64,000 nt of DNA from Schumannella luteola (GCF_013408685.1 NZ_JACBZY010000001.1:2232001-2296000); one strand, 5' to 3'. Positions 1 through 8,929 are shown, counted from the first letter of the stretch. Program-made: numbers and translations. Notes: generated by a model from the sequence alone, not told the origin.

Positions 1-303
1 GGGCGGGGCGCTGTAGCCGTCGGTTCCGGCGTACTGCCACAGGCCGTTGAGGTTGACCCACTCCGGGTTCGCGGCCGTGGGGCGCGCGAGCTGCGGTCGC
101 GGGTAGTCGGGCAGCGCGTTCGTGGGCGACACCTTGTCGGTCCACGGCGTGCTGAGCGGCGGGGTGATGCCGCTCCAGGTCTTGGGCGGGGCGGCGTCGG
201 CGGCGATGGCCGGAAGCCCGGCCAGTCCGATGGCGATGCCGGCGGTCACGAGTGCGCCGAGCGCTCGAGCGCCCGGTCCTCTCCGGTTGTTGGTGCGTCT
301 CAC
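1..303 (-). CDS. Secreted glycoside hydrolase family 2 protein, N-terminal fragment
   Basis: The gene runs off the left edge; 101 codons are visible from a GTG start at 303, with GGGAG about 8 nt upstream. The product opens with an Arg-rich stretch and a hydrophobic, Ala-rich signal peptide (about residues 10-36), so it is exported. Mature residues include PRPQLARP and then NLNGLWQYA, which resembles the start of the sugar-binding domain of GH2 beta-galactosidases and beta-glucuronidases, where a tryptophan follows a similar NLNG motif. The catalytic barrel lies outside the window, so the substrate cannot be stated. The family assignment rests on this short N-terminal motif. The operator-like palindrome upstream at 441-460 suggests substrate-controlled expression. 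Confidence 0.72.
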   Translation of the reverse strand, partial: MRRTNNRRGPGARALGALVTAGIAIGLAGLPAIAADAAPPKTWSGITPPLSTPWTDKVSPTNALPDYPRPQLARPTAANPEWVNLNGLWQYAGTDGYSAPP

Positions 304-440
304 TGCGATCTCCCTCGTCGTCGAGTGCGATGCGGCGACGGGGCGGCGAGCGGGATCGGGGGGTCGACTCTCGCGCGGTCTCGCCCTCGACACCGCGCGA
401 TCATAGTTTCAAAAACCTGTCCGAAAAGCCAGGATCAGTT

Positions 441-460
441 TCAGAACTGCGCGGTTCTGA
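441..460. promoter_or_regulatory. Operator-like 20-bp palindrome between GH2 and membrane-protein genes
   Basis: TCAGAAC and GTTCTGA form 7-bp arms around TGCGCG; only one base pair of the 20-bp dyad is mismatched. A related half-site, AGTTTCAAAAAC, lies at 405-416, and AGTTTCAGAACT at 438-449 is 33 bp away, about three helical turns. The site lies upstream of the minus-strand GH2 gene. LacI-type regulation is a guess from gene context; no regulator gene is visible nearby. Confidence 0.45.
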
Positions 461-545
461 TTCATCGTGACAGATTCCACCCCCGAATGGGGCACATGCG
501 GCACAGTAGGCGCATGCTCGTCCACCGCTGGAGAGGTTGCTGATC

Positions 546-1601
546 ATGGCCCGATCGCTGTCGCTGCTCATCGCCGTCGTCGCCTCGCTCGGCGGCGGCG
601 CCCTCGCGCTGAGTCAGGGCGGGGTCGTGTACCGCACGCTCGTCTCGTCGTTCGGCGGGCTCGGCAACGCGCAGTCGGTCGGCGTGCTCGCGATCGCGCT
701 CACGCTCGTCGCGGTCGGGGCGCTGCTGCACCTCGTCGCCTCCGCGACCGCCGGATGGTCGTCGCTCGGGGTGATCGTCGTCGGCGCGGTGCAGACGGTC
801 GTCGGCCTCGCGGCGGTCGTGCTGCCCGCGCGGTTCGGCGGCATCGACGGTCCCGCGAGTCCGGTGCAGGTCGCGGTCGGCTGGATCTACGACGTGCTGC
901 CCGACCTCGGAACCGGCCTCTATCTCGCCCTGCCGACCGGGCTCGTGCTCGTGATCGGCCTCGCCAACATCCTGCTCGGTGTCGTCGCTGTGCGTCGCCG
1001 GCGCGGCACCGTCGCCTCGCCCGCGGTCGCCCGGATCGTCGGGCTGCTCGTCGCCCTGTTCGTCGCGCTGCCGGCCGCCGGCCTGATCGCGGCGGGAGGC
1101 TTCGCGAACTACGTGCAGACCACCGAGGCGCTGCGCGGCCCGAGCCCGTGGGGGATCGCCCTGCTGCTGCTCGGCGCCGTGCTCTTCCTGATCTTCGTGC
1201 TGGCGGTGCGGTGGAGCTCGCTCGCCGCTCTGCTCGGCGGATTCGTGCTGATCGTGGCGAGCATCTTCTACCTCTTCGTGCCGGCGAGCGCCGTCGCTCC
1301 GATCGCCGCGCAGCGGGGACTGCGCGATGCGCTCAGCGGCGTGCAGACCTTCGCCTGGTCGGGCTCGTTCCTCATCCTCGGCTGCGTGCTGATCGGCGCC
1401 GGCATCGCCGGGCGGCTGGCCGGTCGGGTCGGTGCGCGCCGCAGCAGCTTCGTGGCCGCTCGGCCGTCCGTCGACGGGGATGCGCCGACCGCGATCATCC
1501 TGCCGGGCGAGGGCGCGTCGCGCGACGGAGCGGTTCTGTACTCGCCGCCGAACGCGCCCGGATCCTGGGACGGCGGCAACGGAGCCCCGCGCGGGCGCTG
1601 A
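546..1601 (+). CDS. Polytopic membrane protein of unknown function
   Basis: The product has 351 residues and about eight or nine hydrophobic segments separated by short loops. The last 60 or so residues are polar (VGARRSSF onward to the C-terminal PGSWDGGNGAPRGR) and probably cytosolic. I recognise no enzyme or transporter motif. ATG 546 is chosen over TTG 537 because GAGAGG at 531-536 gives a normal ribosome-binding distance only for 546. It stands alone: the GH2 gene is divergent on its left and rplY follows after 220 bp with its own promoter-like box. Function unknown; the membrane location is well supported. Confidence 0.8.
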   Translation: MARSLSLLIAVVASLGGGALALSQGGVVYRTLVSSFGGLGNAQSVGVLAIALTLVAVGALLHLVASATAGWSSLGVIVVGAVQTVVGLAAVVLPARFGGIDGPASPVQVAVGWIYDVLPDLGTGLYLALPTGLVLVIGLANILLGVVAVRRRRGTVASPAVARIVGLLVALFVALPAAGLIAAGGFANYVQTTEALRGPSPWGIALLLLGAVLFLIFVLAVRWSSLAALLGGFVLIVASIFYLFVPASAVAPIAAQRGLRDALSGVQTFAWSGSFLILGCVLIGAGIAGRLAGRVGARRSSFVAARPSVDGDAPTAIILPGEGASRDGAVLYSPPNAPGSWDGGNGAPRGR

Positions 1602-1653
1602 CGCTCGCGGTGGCATCTGCGCTGCCGGTTCGCGCTCGGCGCCTACCCCCGGC

Positions 1654-1659
1654 TAGACT
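1654..1659 (+). promoter_or_regulatory. Candidate -10 box (TAGACT) for rplY
   Basis: TAGACT has the same form as the -10 boxes found elsewhere in this window. A start about 7 nt downstream would give a 5' leader of roughly 155 nt before rplY, unusually long here. Confidence 0.45.
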
Positions 1660-1791
1660 CCTGCGAGACCTCGGCGAGGGATGCGCGCATCTGCCCGCAT
1701 CCGTGATCGACGCGGTGAGCAAGGCCCCGGGCGCGACCCGCTGTGTTCTTCCTCACGCTGTCCTGCGTTCGAGTTGAAACCGCACACGATT

Positions 1792-1805
1792 CGGGCGAGA
1801 GCCCG
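1792..1805 (+). promoter_or_regulatory. GAGA-loop hairpin just upstream of rplY ribosome-binding site
   Basis: CGGGC and GCCCG pair around a GAGA tetraloop (GNRA type). The hairpin ends two bases before AAGGAG at 1808-1813, so it could affect ribosome access or stabilise the mRNA start. The stem is seen; the role is inferred. Confidence 0.4.
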
Positions 1806-1823
1806 GCAAGGAGAACAACAGCC

Positions 1824-2465
1824 ATGGCTGACGACAACAAGCTGGTCGCCGAAGAGCGCACCGAGTTCGGCAAGGGCGCTGCCCGCCGCATCCGCGCCGC
1901 CCACAAGATCCCCGCCGTGATCTACGGCCACGGCACCGAGCCGCGCCACATCAACCTGCCCGGTCACGAGACGGCGCTGATCCTGCGCAAGGCGAACGCC
2001 ATCCTCGACCTCGACATCAACGGCGAGAGCCAGCTCGCCCTCGTCAAGGACGTGCAGAAGGACCCGGTGCGCCAGCTCGTCGAGCACATCGACCTCATCG
2101 TCGTGCGCCGTGGCGAGAAGGTCACCGTGGATGTGCCCGTGCACGTCGACGGCGAGTCGGCCCCCGGCACGATCATCGCGCTCGACGCGACCACGCTGTC
2201 GGTCGAGGTCGAGGCCACGCACATCCCCGAGAACCTGCACGTCAGTGCCGAGGGCCTCGAGGAGGGCACGCAGATCCTCGCGAAGGACGTCGAGCTGCCG
2301 AAGGGCGCCACGCTGCTCACCGACCCCGAGGTGCTCGTGGTCAACATCACCACCCCGGCCGTCGTCGACCTGCCCGAGGAGGGCGAGGCCGCTGAGGGCG
2401 ACGCCGCTGAGGGCGAGGTCGCTGAGGGCGACGCCGCCGAGGCCGCCGAGGGCGACGCCGAGTAA
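1824..2465 (+). CDS. rplY: 50S ribosomal protein bL25 (Ctc/TL5 type)
   Basis: The 213-residue protein is the long, two-domain form of bL25, which binds 5S rRNA in the large ribosomal subunit. The N-terminal part shows the family motifs EERTEFGKGAARRIR and PAVIYGHG; the second beta domain (from about residue 95) resembles Ctc general-stress proteins. The last 27 residues are a low-complexity acidic tail of repeated AEGD and AEGE units, absent from the short E. coli L25. ATG 1824 is chosen because AAGGAG lies 10 nt upstream. It is followed by pth, the usual order in actinobacteria, with a hairpin between them. Confidence 0.95.
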   Translation: MADDNKLVAEERTEFGKGAARRIRAAHKIPAVIYGHGTEPRHINLPGHETALILRKANAILDLDINGESQLALVKDVQKDPVRQLVEHIDLIVVRRGEKVTVDVPVHVDGESAPGTIIALDATTLSVEVEATHIPENLHVSAEGLEEGTQILAKDVELPKGATLLTDPEVLVVNITTPAVVDLPEEGEAAEGDAAEGEVAEGDAAEAAEGDAE

Positions 2466-2481
2466 GAGGCTCGCGCCTCTT
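2464..2481 (+). terminator. Hairpin after rplY
   Basis: AAGAGGC and GCCTCTT form a 7-bp stem with a TCGC loop, overlapping the rplY stop codon. Only a weak T-containing tail follows, so it could be a partial terminator or an mRNA-end stabiliser ahead of pth. Confidence 0.5.
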
Positions 2482-2512
2482 CTCGTTCTCGCGAATCGCG
2501 AAACAGTTCCGC

Positions 2513-3097
2513 ATGAGTGACGCGTGGCTCGTGGTCGGGCTCGGCAACCCCGGGCCCGCCTACGCGGCCACGCGTCACAATGTGGGGCAGATGGCGGTCG
2601 ACGACCTCGCCGACCGCATCGGCGCGAGGTTCTCGCGCCACAAGACCAACAGCGTCGTCGCCGAGGGATGGATCCGTCCCGGCGCGGCCAAGCTCATCGT
2701 GGCCAAGCCGCTGAGCTTCATGAACAACTCGGGCGGGCCGGTCTCGCAGCTGGCGAAGTTCTATTCGCTGCCCGCCGAGCGCGTCGTCGTGCTGCACGAC
2801 GAGCTCGATCTGCCGTTCGACACCGTGCGCCTCAAGCAGGGCGGCGGTCACGGCGGGCACAACGGCCTGCGCGACATCATCAGCGCGCTCGGCACCCCGG
2901 AGTTCCTGCGCGTGCGCATCGGCATCGGCCGCCCGCCCGGCCGCCAGGACTCCGCCGACTTCGTGCTGAAGCCCTTCGCGTCGACCGAGCGCGCATCCCT
3001 GCCGTCGCTGCTGACGGACGCGGTGGATGCGACCGAGCAGCTCGTCGATGACGGCCTCCTCGCCGCGCAGCAGCGCTGGCACGCGCCGCGCGCCTGA
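2513..3097 (+). CDS. pth: Peptidyl-tRNA hydrolase
   Basis: The 194-residue cytosolic enzyme releases peptides from tRNAs that have dropped off the ribosome, recycling the tRNA. Family motifs are clear: VGLGNPGPAYAATRHNVG at the N-terminus, with the catalytic His in RHNVG, then KPLSFMNNSG with the substrate-binding Asn, LHDELDLP with the Asp that supports the catalytic His, and GGGHGGHNGLRDI. Length is normal for the family. It sits 47 bp after rplY and is followed at once by mfd, a conserved actinobacterial neighbourhood. Confidence 0.97.
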   Translation: MSDAWLVVGLGNPGPAYAATRHNVGQMAVDDLADRIGARFSRHKTNSVVAEGWIRPGAAKLIVAKPLSFMNNSGGPVSQLAKFYSLPAERVVVLHDELDLPFDTVRLKQGGGHGGHNGLRDIISALGTPEFLRVRIGIGRPPGRQDSADFVLKPFASTERASLPSLLTDAVDATEQLVDDGLLAAQQRWHAPRA

Positions 3098-3138
3098 GCG
3101 CGGGCTCACTGGCGTCGGCGCGTGTCGGCGGTGCCGCC

Positions 3139-3144
3139 TAAACT
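3139..3144 (+). promoter_or_regulatory. -10 box (TAAACT), leaderless mfd
   Basis: TAAACT ends 7 nt before GTG 3152, so transcription would begin at or next to the start codon. Confidence 0.6.
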
Positions 3145-3151
3145 CGAACGA

Positions 3152-6100
3152 GTGGGTCTGCACGGTGTGATTCCGGCGCTTCAGCGCGCCCGTGGTTCGG
3201 CGTATCCGGTTTCGGATGCGGATCTCTCGCTCGTCGACGGGCTGCGAGCTCCGGTGCTCGGCGGCATCCTCGACCAGCTGGCGGCGGAGGCCGGCGGCAA
3301 GTCGGGTGCTGCGGGGCAGGGCCGAGCGCTCCTCGCGATCACGGCGACGAGCCGCGAGTCCGAGCAGCTGCGTGCCGCGCTCGCCAGCTACCTGCCCGAC
3401 GCCGAGATCCTGCCGTTCCCGGCCTGGGAGACGCTGCCGCACGAGCGCCTCAGCCCGAGCGCCGAGACTGTCGGGACCCGTCTCGCGTCGCTGCGCCGCA
3501 TCCACCGCTGGGATCGCTCGCAGCACCTGATCCTCGTCGCGAGCGTGCGCGCCGCGCTGCAGCCGCTCGCCCCGGGCCTCGACGTGCTCGAGCCGATCGT
3601 GCTCGAGCCCGGTGCCCGCGGCTTCGAGCTCAACCGGCTCTCGGCGCAGCTCGTCGAGCTCGCCTACAGCCGGGTCGACATGGTCACCCGTCGCGGCGAG
3701 TTCGCGGTGCGCGGCGGCATCCTCGACGTCTTCCCGCCGGATGCCGACCACCCGCTGCGCGCGGAGTTCTTCGGCGACGAGGTCGAGCAGCTGCGCCGGT
3801 TCTCGGTCGCCGACCAGCGCTCGCTCGCCGAGAAGGTCGAGCGCGTCGAGCTCGGCGCCGGCCGCGAGCTGCTGCTCACGCAGGACGTGCGTCAGCGGGC
3901 GCGCGAGCTCGAGCACGAGTTCCCGACCCTCGCGCCGATCCTGTCGAAGCTGGGGGAGGGCATCCCCGCCGAGGGCATGGAGGCGCTCGCGCCGGTGCTG
4001 CTGCCGAAGCTGCTGCCGCTCACCGACTACCTGCCGGCGGAGGCGACGGTCGCCGTGCTCTCGCCCGAGCGCATCGCGAGCCGCGCGAAGGACCTCGTCG
4101 ACACCGACCGCGAGTTCCTCGACGCCGCGTGGAGCGCCGCGACTGCGGGTGCCGACGCCCCGATCGACCTCGGTCGCGCCTTCCGCGACGACCTCGCCGC
4201 GGGCAGCTTCCTCAGCGTGAAGGGCCTGCGCGAAGCCGCCGGCGCCGGCCGCCAGTGGCTGACGATCAGTCCCTTCGATGCGAACGACGACGACGTGGTG
4301 CGCATCGCGGCGGATGCGGTGCCGAGCTTCGCCGGACAGGCGACCGGCGCCGTCGACCACGTCGCCGGCCTGCTGCGCGACGGCTGGCGTGTCGTGGTCG
4401 TCGCGGGCGGGCAGGGCCTGCTCGAGCGCGCCGCCGACGTGCTCGGCGAGACGGGCGCTGCCGCGCGCATCCTCGACGCCGTCGACCCGGAGATCGAGGC
4501 CGGCGTCGCGCAGCTCGTGCGCGGCTCGGTCGAGTCGGGCTTCCAGCTGCCCGACGCCAAGTTCGCGGTGATCGGCGAGGCCGAGTTCTACGGTCGCGCC
4601 GTCGGAATCGACTCCGGCCGCCCGCGCAAGCTCGCCGCCCGCCGCAAGGCCGTCGTCGACCCGCTGCAGCTCAAGCCCGGCGACTACGTCGTGCACGAGA
4701 CCCACGGCATCGGCCGATTCGTCGAGCTCATCCAGCGCGAGGTCGCGAGCGGCGTGCGCACCCCGCGCGGTCCGCTCGGCACGAGCGTCACCAACGCGAA
4801 GGTCAAGCGCGAGTACCTGGTGATCGAGTACGCGCCGTCGAAGCGCGGCCATCCCGGCGACCGACTCAGCGTGCCCACCGATCAGCTCGACCAGCTCACC
4901 CGCTACGTCGGCGGCGAGGCGCCCGCGCTGAGCAAGATGGGCGGATCCGACTGGGCCGCCGCCAAGGGCAAGGCGCGCAAGGCGGTGCGCGACATCGCCG
5001 TCGAGCTGGTCAAGCTCTACAGCGCCCGCATGGCATCCAAGGGTCACGCCTTCGGCCCCGACACCCCGTGGCAGCACGAGCTGGAGGAGGCGTTCCCCTA
5101 CATGGAGACGCCCGATCAGCTGACCGTGATCGACGAGGTCAAGGCCGACATGCGCCGTGAGATCCCGATGGACCGCCTCATCTCGGGCGACGTCGGCTAC
5201 GGCAAGACCGAGATCGCGATCCGAGCCGCGTTCAAGGCCGTGCAAGACGGCAAGCAGGTCGCGATGCTCGTGCCGACCACGCTGCTCGTGCGCCAGCACA
5301 TGGAGACCTTCGCCGAGCGCTTCGCCGGCTTCCCCGTGCACCTGCGCGCGCTGAGCCGCTTTCAGAGCGACAAGGAGACGAAGGAGACGATCGACGGCCT
5401 GCTGACCGGCGAGGTCGACATCGTCATCGGAACCCACCGCATCCTCAGCGACAGCGTCAAGTTCAAGGATGTCGGGCTCGTCATCATCGACGAGGAGCAG
5501 CGCTTCGGCGTCGAGCACAAGGATGCGCTGAAGAAGCTCAAGACGAACGTCGACATCCTCGCGATGAGCGCCACGCCCATCCCGCGCACGCTCGAGATGG
5601 CGGTCACCGGCATCCGCGAGATGTCGACACTCGCGACGCCGCCGGAGGACCGGCACCCGATCCTCACCTACGTCGGCGCCTACAGCGACAAGCAGGTCGC
5701 GGCCGCGATCCGCCGCGAGATGCTGCGCGAGGGCCAGGTCTTCTACGTTCACAACCGCGTGAAGTCGATCACCGGGCAGGCGGCGAAGATCGCCGAGCTC
5801 GTGCCCGAGGCGCGCATCGGCGTCGCCCACGGGCAGATGAGCGAGAGCCAGCTCGAGCAGGTCATCGTCGACTTCTGGGAGCGCAAGTACGACGTGCTCG
5901 TCACGACGACGATCATCGAGACCGGCATCGACATCGCCAACGCGAACACCCTGATCATCGACAAGGCCGACAAGTACGGCCTGTCGCAGCTGCACCAGAT
6001 CCGCGGTCGCGTCGGCCGCGGTCGCGAGCGCGCCTACGCCTACTTCCTCTACGACGAGACGAAGCCGCTCAGCGAGACCGCGCAGGATCGCCTCGAGACG

Positions 6101-6751
6101 ATCGCCGCGAACAACGAGCTCGGCGGCGGCATGCAGATCGCCCTCAAGGACCTCGAGATGCGCGGCGCCGGCAACCTGCTCGGCGGCGAGCAGTCGGGTC
6201 ACATCGCGGGCGTCGGCTTCGACCTGTATCTGCGCATGATCGGCGAGGCGGTGTCGACCTTCCGCGGCGACGTCGCCGAGGGCCAGACCGAGCTGCGCCT
6301 CGAGCTGCCGGTGGATGCGCACATCCCCGAGACCTACGTCGAGAGCGAGCGCCTGCGCCTCGAGGCGTACCAGAAGCTGTCGACCGCGTCGGCGCCGGCC
6401 TCACCGGATGACGCGCTCGACACGGTCGTCGAGGAGCTGACCGACCGCTACGGCGAGCCGCCCGCGGTCGTGCAGACGCTCGTCGCGGTGTCGCGCCTGC
6501 GCCGCGCCGCCCAGAAGGCCGGACTGTCGGATGTCGTCGCGATGGGCGGCAACCTGCGCATCGCGCCCGCCGATCTGCCCGACTCGCTGCAGGTGCGCCT
6601 GCAGCGCATGTACCCGGGCGCCCGCCTCTTCGCGGCGCAGCACGCGGTCTCGGTGCCGATGCCGGCGGACACGGTGGATGGCGACCTCGTCACCTGGGTC
6701 GGCTCGCTGCTCGGCGCGATCTTCCCGCCGAAGTCGGGAGACGACGCGTAG
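3152..6751 (+). CDS. mfd: Transcription-repair coupling factor Mfd
   Basis: The 1199-residue ATP-driven translocase removes RNA polymerase stalled at DNA lesions and recruits the UvrABC excision machinery. Seen in order: an N-terminal UvrB-like module (ILPFPAWETLPHERLSP, RRGEFAVRGGILDVFP), an RNA-polymerase-interacting domain (GDYVVHETHGIGRF near residue 510), a helicase core with Walker A GDVGYGKTE near 680 and DEEQRFGVEH near 783, the GRVGRGRERAYAY motif, and a C-terminal TRCF domain. Length matches the family. GTG 3152 is favoured over GTG 3122 because it lies just after a -10 box and has no ribosome-binding site, as in many genes here. It follows pth closely. Confidence 0.97.
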   Translation: MGLHGVIPALQRARGSAYPVSDADLSLVDGLRAPVLGGILDQLAAEAGGKSGAAGQGRALLAITATSRESEQLRAALASYLPDAEILPFPAWETLPHERLSPSAETVGTRLASLRRIHRWDRSQHLILVASVRAALQPLAPGLDVLEPIVLEPGARGFELNRLSAQLVELAYSRVDMVTRRGEFAVRGGILDVFPPDADHPLRAEFFGDEVEQLRRFSVADQRSLAEKVERVELGAGRELLLTQDVRQRARELEHEFPTLAPILSKLGEGIPAEGMEALAPVLLPKLLPLTDYLPAEATVAVLSPERIASRAKDLVDTDREFLDAAWSAATAGADAPIDLGRAFRDDLAAGSFLSVKGLREAAGAGRQWLTISPFDANDDDVVRIAADAVPSFAGQATGAVDHVAGLLRDGWRVVVVAGGQGLLERAADVLGETGAAARILDAVDPEIEAGVAQLVRGSVESGFQLPDAKFAVIGEAEFYGRAVGIDSGRPRKLAARRKAVVDPLQLKPGDYVVHETHGIGRFVELIQREVASGVRTPRGPLGTSVTNAKVKREYLVIEYAPSKRGHPGDRLSVPTDQLDQLTRYVGGEAPALSKMGGSDWAAAKGKARKAVRDIAVELVKLYSARMASKGHAFGPDTPWQHELEEAFPYMETPDQLTVIDEVKADMRREIPMDRLISGDVGYGKTEIAIRAAFKAVQDGKQVAMLVPTTLLVRQHMETFAERFAGFPVHLRALSRFQSDKETKETIDGLLTGEVDIVIGTHRILSDSVKFKDVGLVIIDEEQRFGVEHKDALKKLKTNVDILAMSATPIPRTLEMAVTGIREMSTLATPPEDRHPILTYVGAYSDKQVAAAIRREMLREGQVFYVHNRVKSITGQAAKIAELVPEARIGVAHGQMSESQLEQVIVDFWERKYDVLVTTTIIETGIDIANANTLIIDKADKYGLSQLHQIRGRVGRGRERAYAYFLYDETKPLSETAQDRLETIAANNELGGGMQIALKDLEMRGAGNLLGGEQSGHIAGVGFDLYLRMIGEAVSTFRGDVAEGQTELRLELPVDAHIPETYVESERLRLEAYQKLSTASAPASPDDALDTVVEELTDRYGEPPAVVQTLVAVSRLRRAAQKAGLSDVVAMGGNLRIAPADLPDSLQVRLQRMYPGARLFAAQHAVSVPMPADTVDGDLVTWVGSLLGAIFPPKSGDDA

Positions 6752-6805
6752 CGGATCGCGCGATAGCCGTCAGCCGGGTAGTCGGTCGCTCTCGCACCCG
6801 CTCGC

Positions 6806-8929
6806 TCAGCCGCGCAGCGCGAGCGCGAACGGCAGCACCGCCCCGGCGCCGGCCTGCCGCAGCAGTCGCGCGGCGACGGTGAACGTCCAGCGCGAGTCGG
6901 CGACGTCGTCGACGAGCAGCACCGGCCCCGGATGCGCCTCGAGCTGCTCGCTGAGCGCCGGCCCGATCTGGAAAGACGACCACACGCCGGCGAGTCGGAA
7001 CGCGCTGGCCCCGCCGGCGCCGCTCGGCGGCGCGTCGGGCAGGGCGTCGAGCTCGCCCAGGATCGGAAGCCGTCCGACGCGCGACAGTCCTTCCGCCAGC
7101 GAGCGGATGAGTTGCGGACGCGAGCGGCTCGGCATCGTGACGATCCCGACCGGGCGGGTGGCCCATCCCCACTCCGCGAGCACTGACACCGCAGCGTCGA
7201 GCAGGGCGGGCGGCACCGGCGCATCCTCGTGTCCGGGCGCGAAGAGCTCGCGCAGCGGACCGCCCCAGCCGAGGTCGGTGAGCCGGGCGACCGCGCGTCC
7301 TTCTTCGGGGCGCTCCGCCGGGGCGATGTTGCCGCGCACGGGGATGCCGCGTTCGCTCGCGCCGACGGGCCACTGCTTGCGCGGTTCGAGCGCGACGCCG
7401 GCGCGGCGCAGCGCGGCGTCGGCGGTCGATCGTCCGTCGCCGGCGACCTCGGCCGGGTACCAGGCACCGGCGCAGAGGTCGCAGCGTCCGCAGGGCGTCG
7501 CGCTGTCGTCGTCGAGGGCGTTCTGCAGGAACTCCATGCGGCAGCGGATCTGCTCGCTCACGCCCCGCGACTCGTAGGTCAGCATGCTGTTCTGCTCGGC
7601 CTGCCGGGCTTCGGCGATGCGCCGGTAGCGCTCCTCGTCGTAGACCCACGGCGAGCCGGTCGACACCCATCCGCCGCGCACGCGCCGCACGGCGCCATCC
7701 ACGTCGAGCACCTTGAGCAGCAGTTCGAGTCGGCTGCGCTTCACGTCGACGAGCGCCTCGAGCGCGGGCGTGGAGGTCGGCTCGTCGGGGCGAAGTTCGG
7801 CGAGCACGGCTTCGGCGCGCTCGCGGGTGGGCATGCTCGTGGTGGCGAAGTACTCCCAGATCGCGCGGTCTTCGCTGCCCGGCAGCAGCAGCACGTCGGC
7901 GGAGTCGGTGGCGCGGCCGGCGCGTCCGACCTGCTGGTAGTAGGCGACGGGCGAGCTGGGCGCGCCGAGGTGCAGCACGAAACCGAGGTCGGGCTTGTCG
8001 AAGCCCATGCCGAGCGCGCTGGTGGCGACGAGCGCCTTCACCTGGTTGCCCTTGAGCGCGGCTTCGGCCTGCTGCCGCTCGGCGGTCTCGGTCTGCCCGG
8101 TGTAGGCGAGCACCTCGTGCCCGGCCTGGCGCAGCAGCCGCGCGGTGTCTTCGGCGGCGGAGACGGTGAGCGTGTAGATGATGCCCGAGCCGGGCAGGTC
8201 GCCGAGGTGCTCGAGCAGCCAGCCGAGCCGGGTGGCCTGGTCGGGCAGCTCGAGCACGCCGAGCCGCAGCGAGCGGCGCGCGAGCGGTCCGCGGATGGTG
8301 AGCACGTCATCCGTCCCGCCCAGCTGCTCGACGACGTCGGTGACGACGCGCGAGTTCGCGGTCGCGGTGGTCGCGAGCACGGGGATGGATGCGGGCAGCT
8401 CGGCGATCAGCTCGCGCAGCCGGCGGTAGTCGGGCCGGAAGTCGTGCCCCCAGTCGGAGATGCAGTGCGCTTCGTCGATCACGAGCAGTCCGGTGCGCTC
8501 GATCAGCTGCGGCAGCTGCTCTTCGCGGAACTGCGGGTTGTTGAGCCGCTCGGGCGACACCAGCAGCACGTCGATGTCGTCGGCCGCGAGCCGCGCGCGC
8601 ACGTCGTCCCACTCGTGCTGATTGCTGGAGTCGATGGATGCGGCCCGCACCCCCGCCCGAGCCGCCGCCGCGACCTGGTCGCGCATCAGCGCCAGAAGAG
8701 GGGAGACGAGGATGGTCGGCCCGGCCCCGCGCCGTCGCAGCAGCAGCGTCGACACGAAGTACACGGCCGACTTGCCCCACCCGGTGCGCTGCACGACGAG
8801 CGCCCGCCGCCGATCATCGACGAGCGCCGAGATCGCCTCGAACTGCCCTTCGTGGAAGTCGGCGTCATCCCGCTGCACCAGCTCCCGCAGCGCGTCGAGT
8901 GCGGCCTCGCGTGTCGTCGTCTCCGTCAT
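6806..8929 (-). CDS. recQ: RecQ-like ATP-dependent DNA helicase with C-terminal phosphoribosyltransferase-like domain
   Basis: The 707-residue protein begins with a superfamily 2 helicase core: GWGKSAVYF (Walker A, about residues 50-58), DEAHCISDWGHDFRPDYR (Walker B and RecQ loop, 152-169), TATAN, and the QVGRAGR motif VI. A cysteine cluster CGRCDLCAG follows, probably a zinc site. Instead of an HRDC domain, the last 200 or so residues resemble a phosphoribosyltransferase fold: PVLLVDDVADSRWT near residue 675 has the VxDDxxxxG/T-type PRPP-loop pattern. RecQ proteins unwind DNA during recombination and replication restart. The role of the extra domain is unknown. It converges on mfd with only 54 bp between them. 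Confidence 0.88.
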   Translation of the reverse strand: MTETTTREAALDALRELVQRDDADFHEGQFEAISALVDDRRRALVVQRTGWGKSAVYFVSTLLLRRRGAGPTILVSPLLALMRDQVAAAARAGVRAASIDSSNQHEWDDVRARLAADDIDVLLVSPERLNNPQFREEQLPQLIERTGLLVIDEAHCISDWGHDFRPDYRRLRELIAELPASIPVLATTATANSRVVTDVVEQLGGTDDVLTIRGPLARRSLRLGVLELPDQATRLGWLLEHLGDLPGSGIIYTLTVSAAEDTARLLRQAGHEVLAYTGQTETAERQQAEAALKGNQVKALVATSALGMGFDKPDLGFVLHLGAPSSPVAYYQQVGRAGRATDSADVLLLPGSEDRAIWEYFATTSMPTRERAEAVLAELRPDEPTSTPALEALVDVKRSRLELLLKVLDVDGAVRRVRGGWVSTGSPWVYDEERYRRIAEARQAEQNSMLTYESRGVSEQIRCRMEFLQNALDDDSATPCGRCDLCAGAWYPAEVAGDGRSTADAALRRAGVALEPRKQWPVGASERGIPVRGNIAPAERPEEGRAVARLTDLGWGGPLRELFAPGHEDAPVPPALLDAAVSVLAEWGWATRPVGIVTMPSRSRPQLIRSLAEGLSRVGRLPILGELDALPDAPPSGAGGASAFRLAGVWSSFQIGPALSEQLEAHPGPVLLVDDVADSRWTFTVAARLLRQAGAGAVLPFALALRG

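Noticed and set aside
1964-6322. A very long minus-strand open frame opposite rplY, pth and mfd
   Set aside because: High GC removes stops from antisense frames; the plus strand has complete, well-known genes over all of it, and the antisense product has no recognisable motif.
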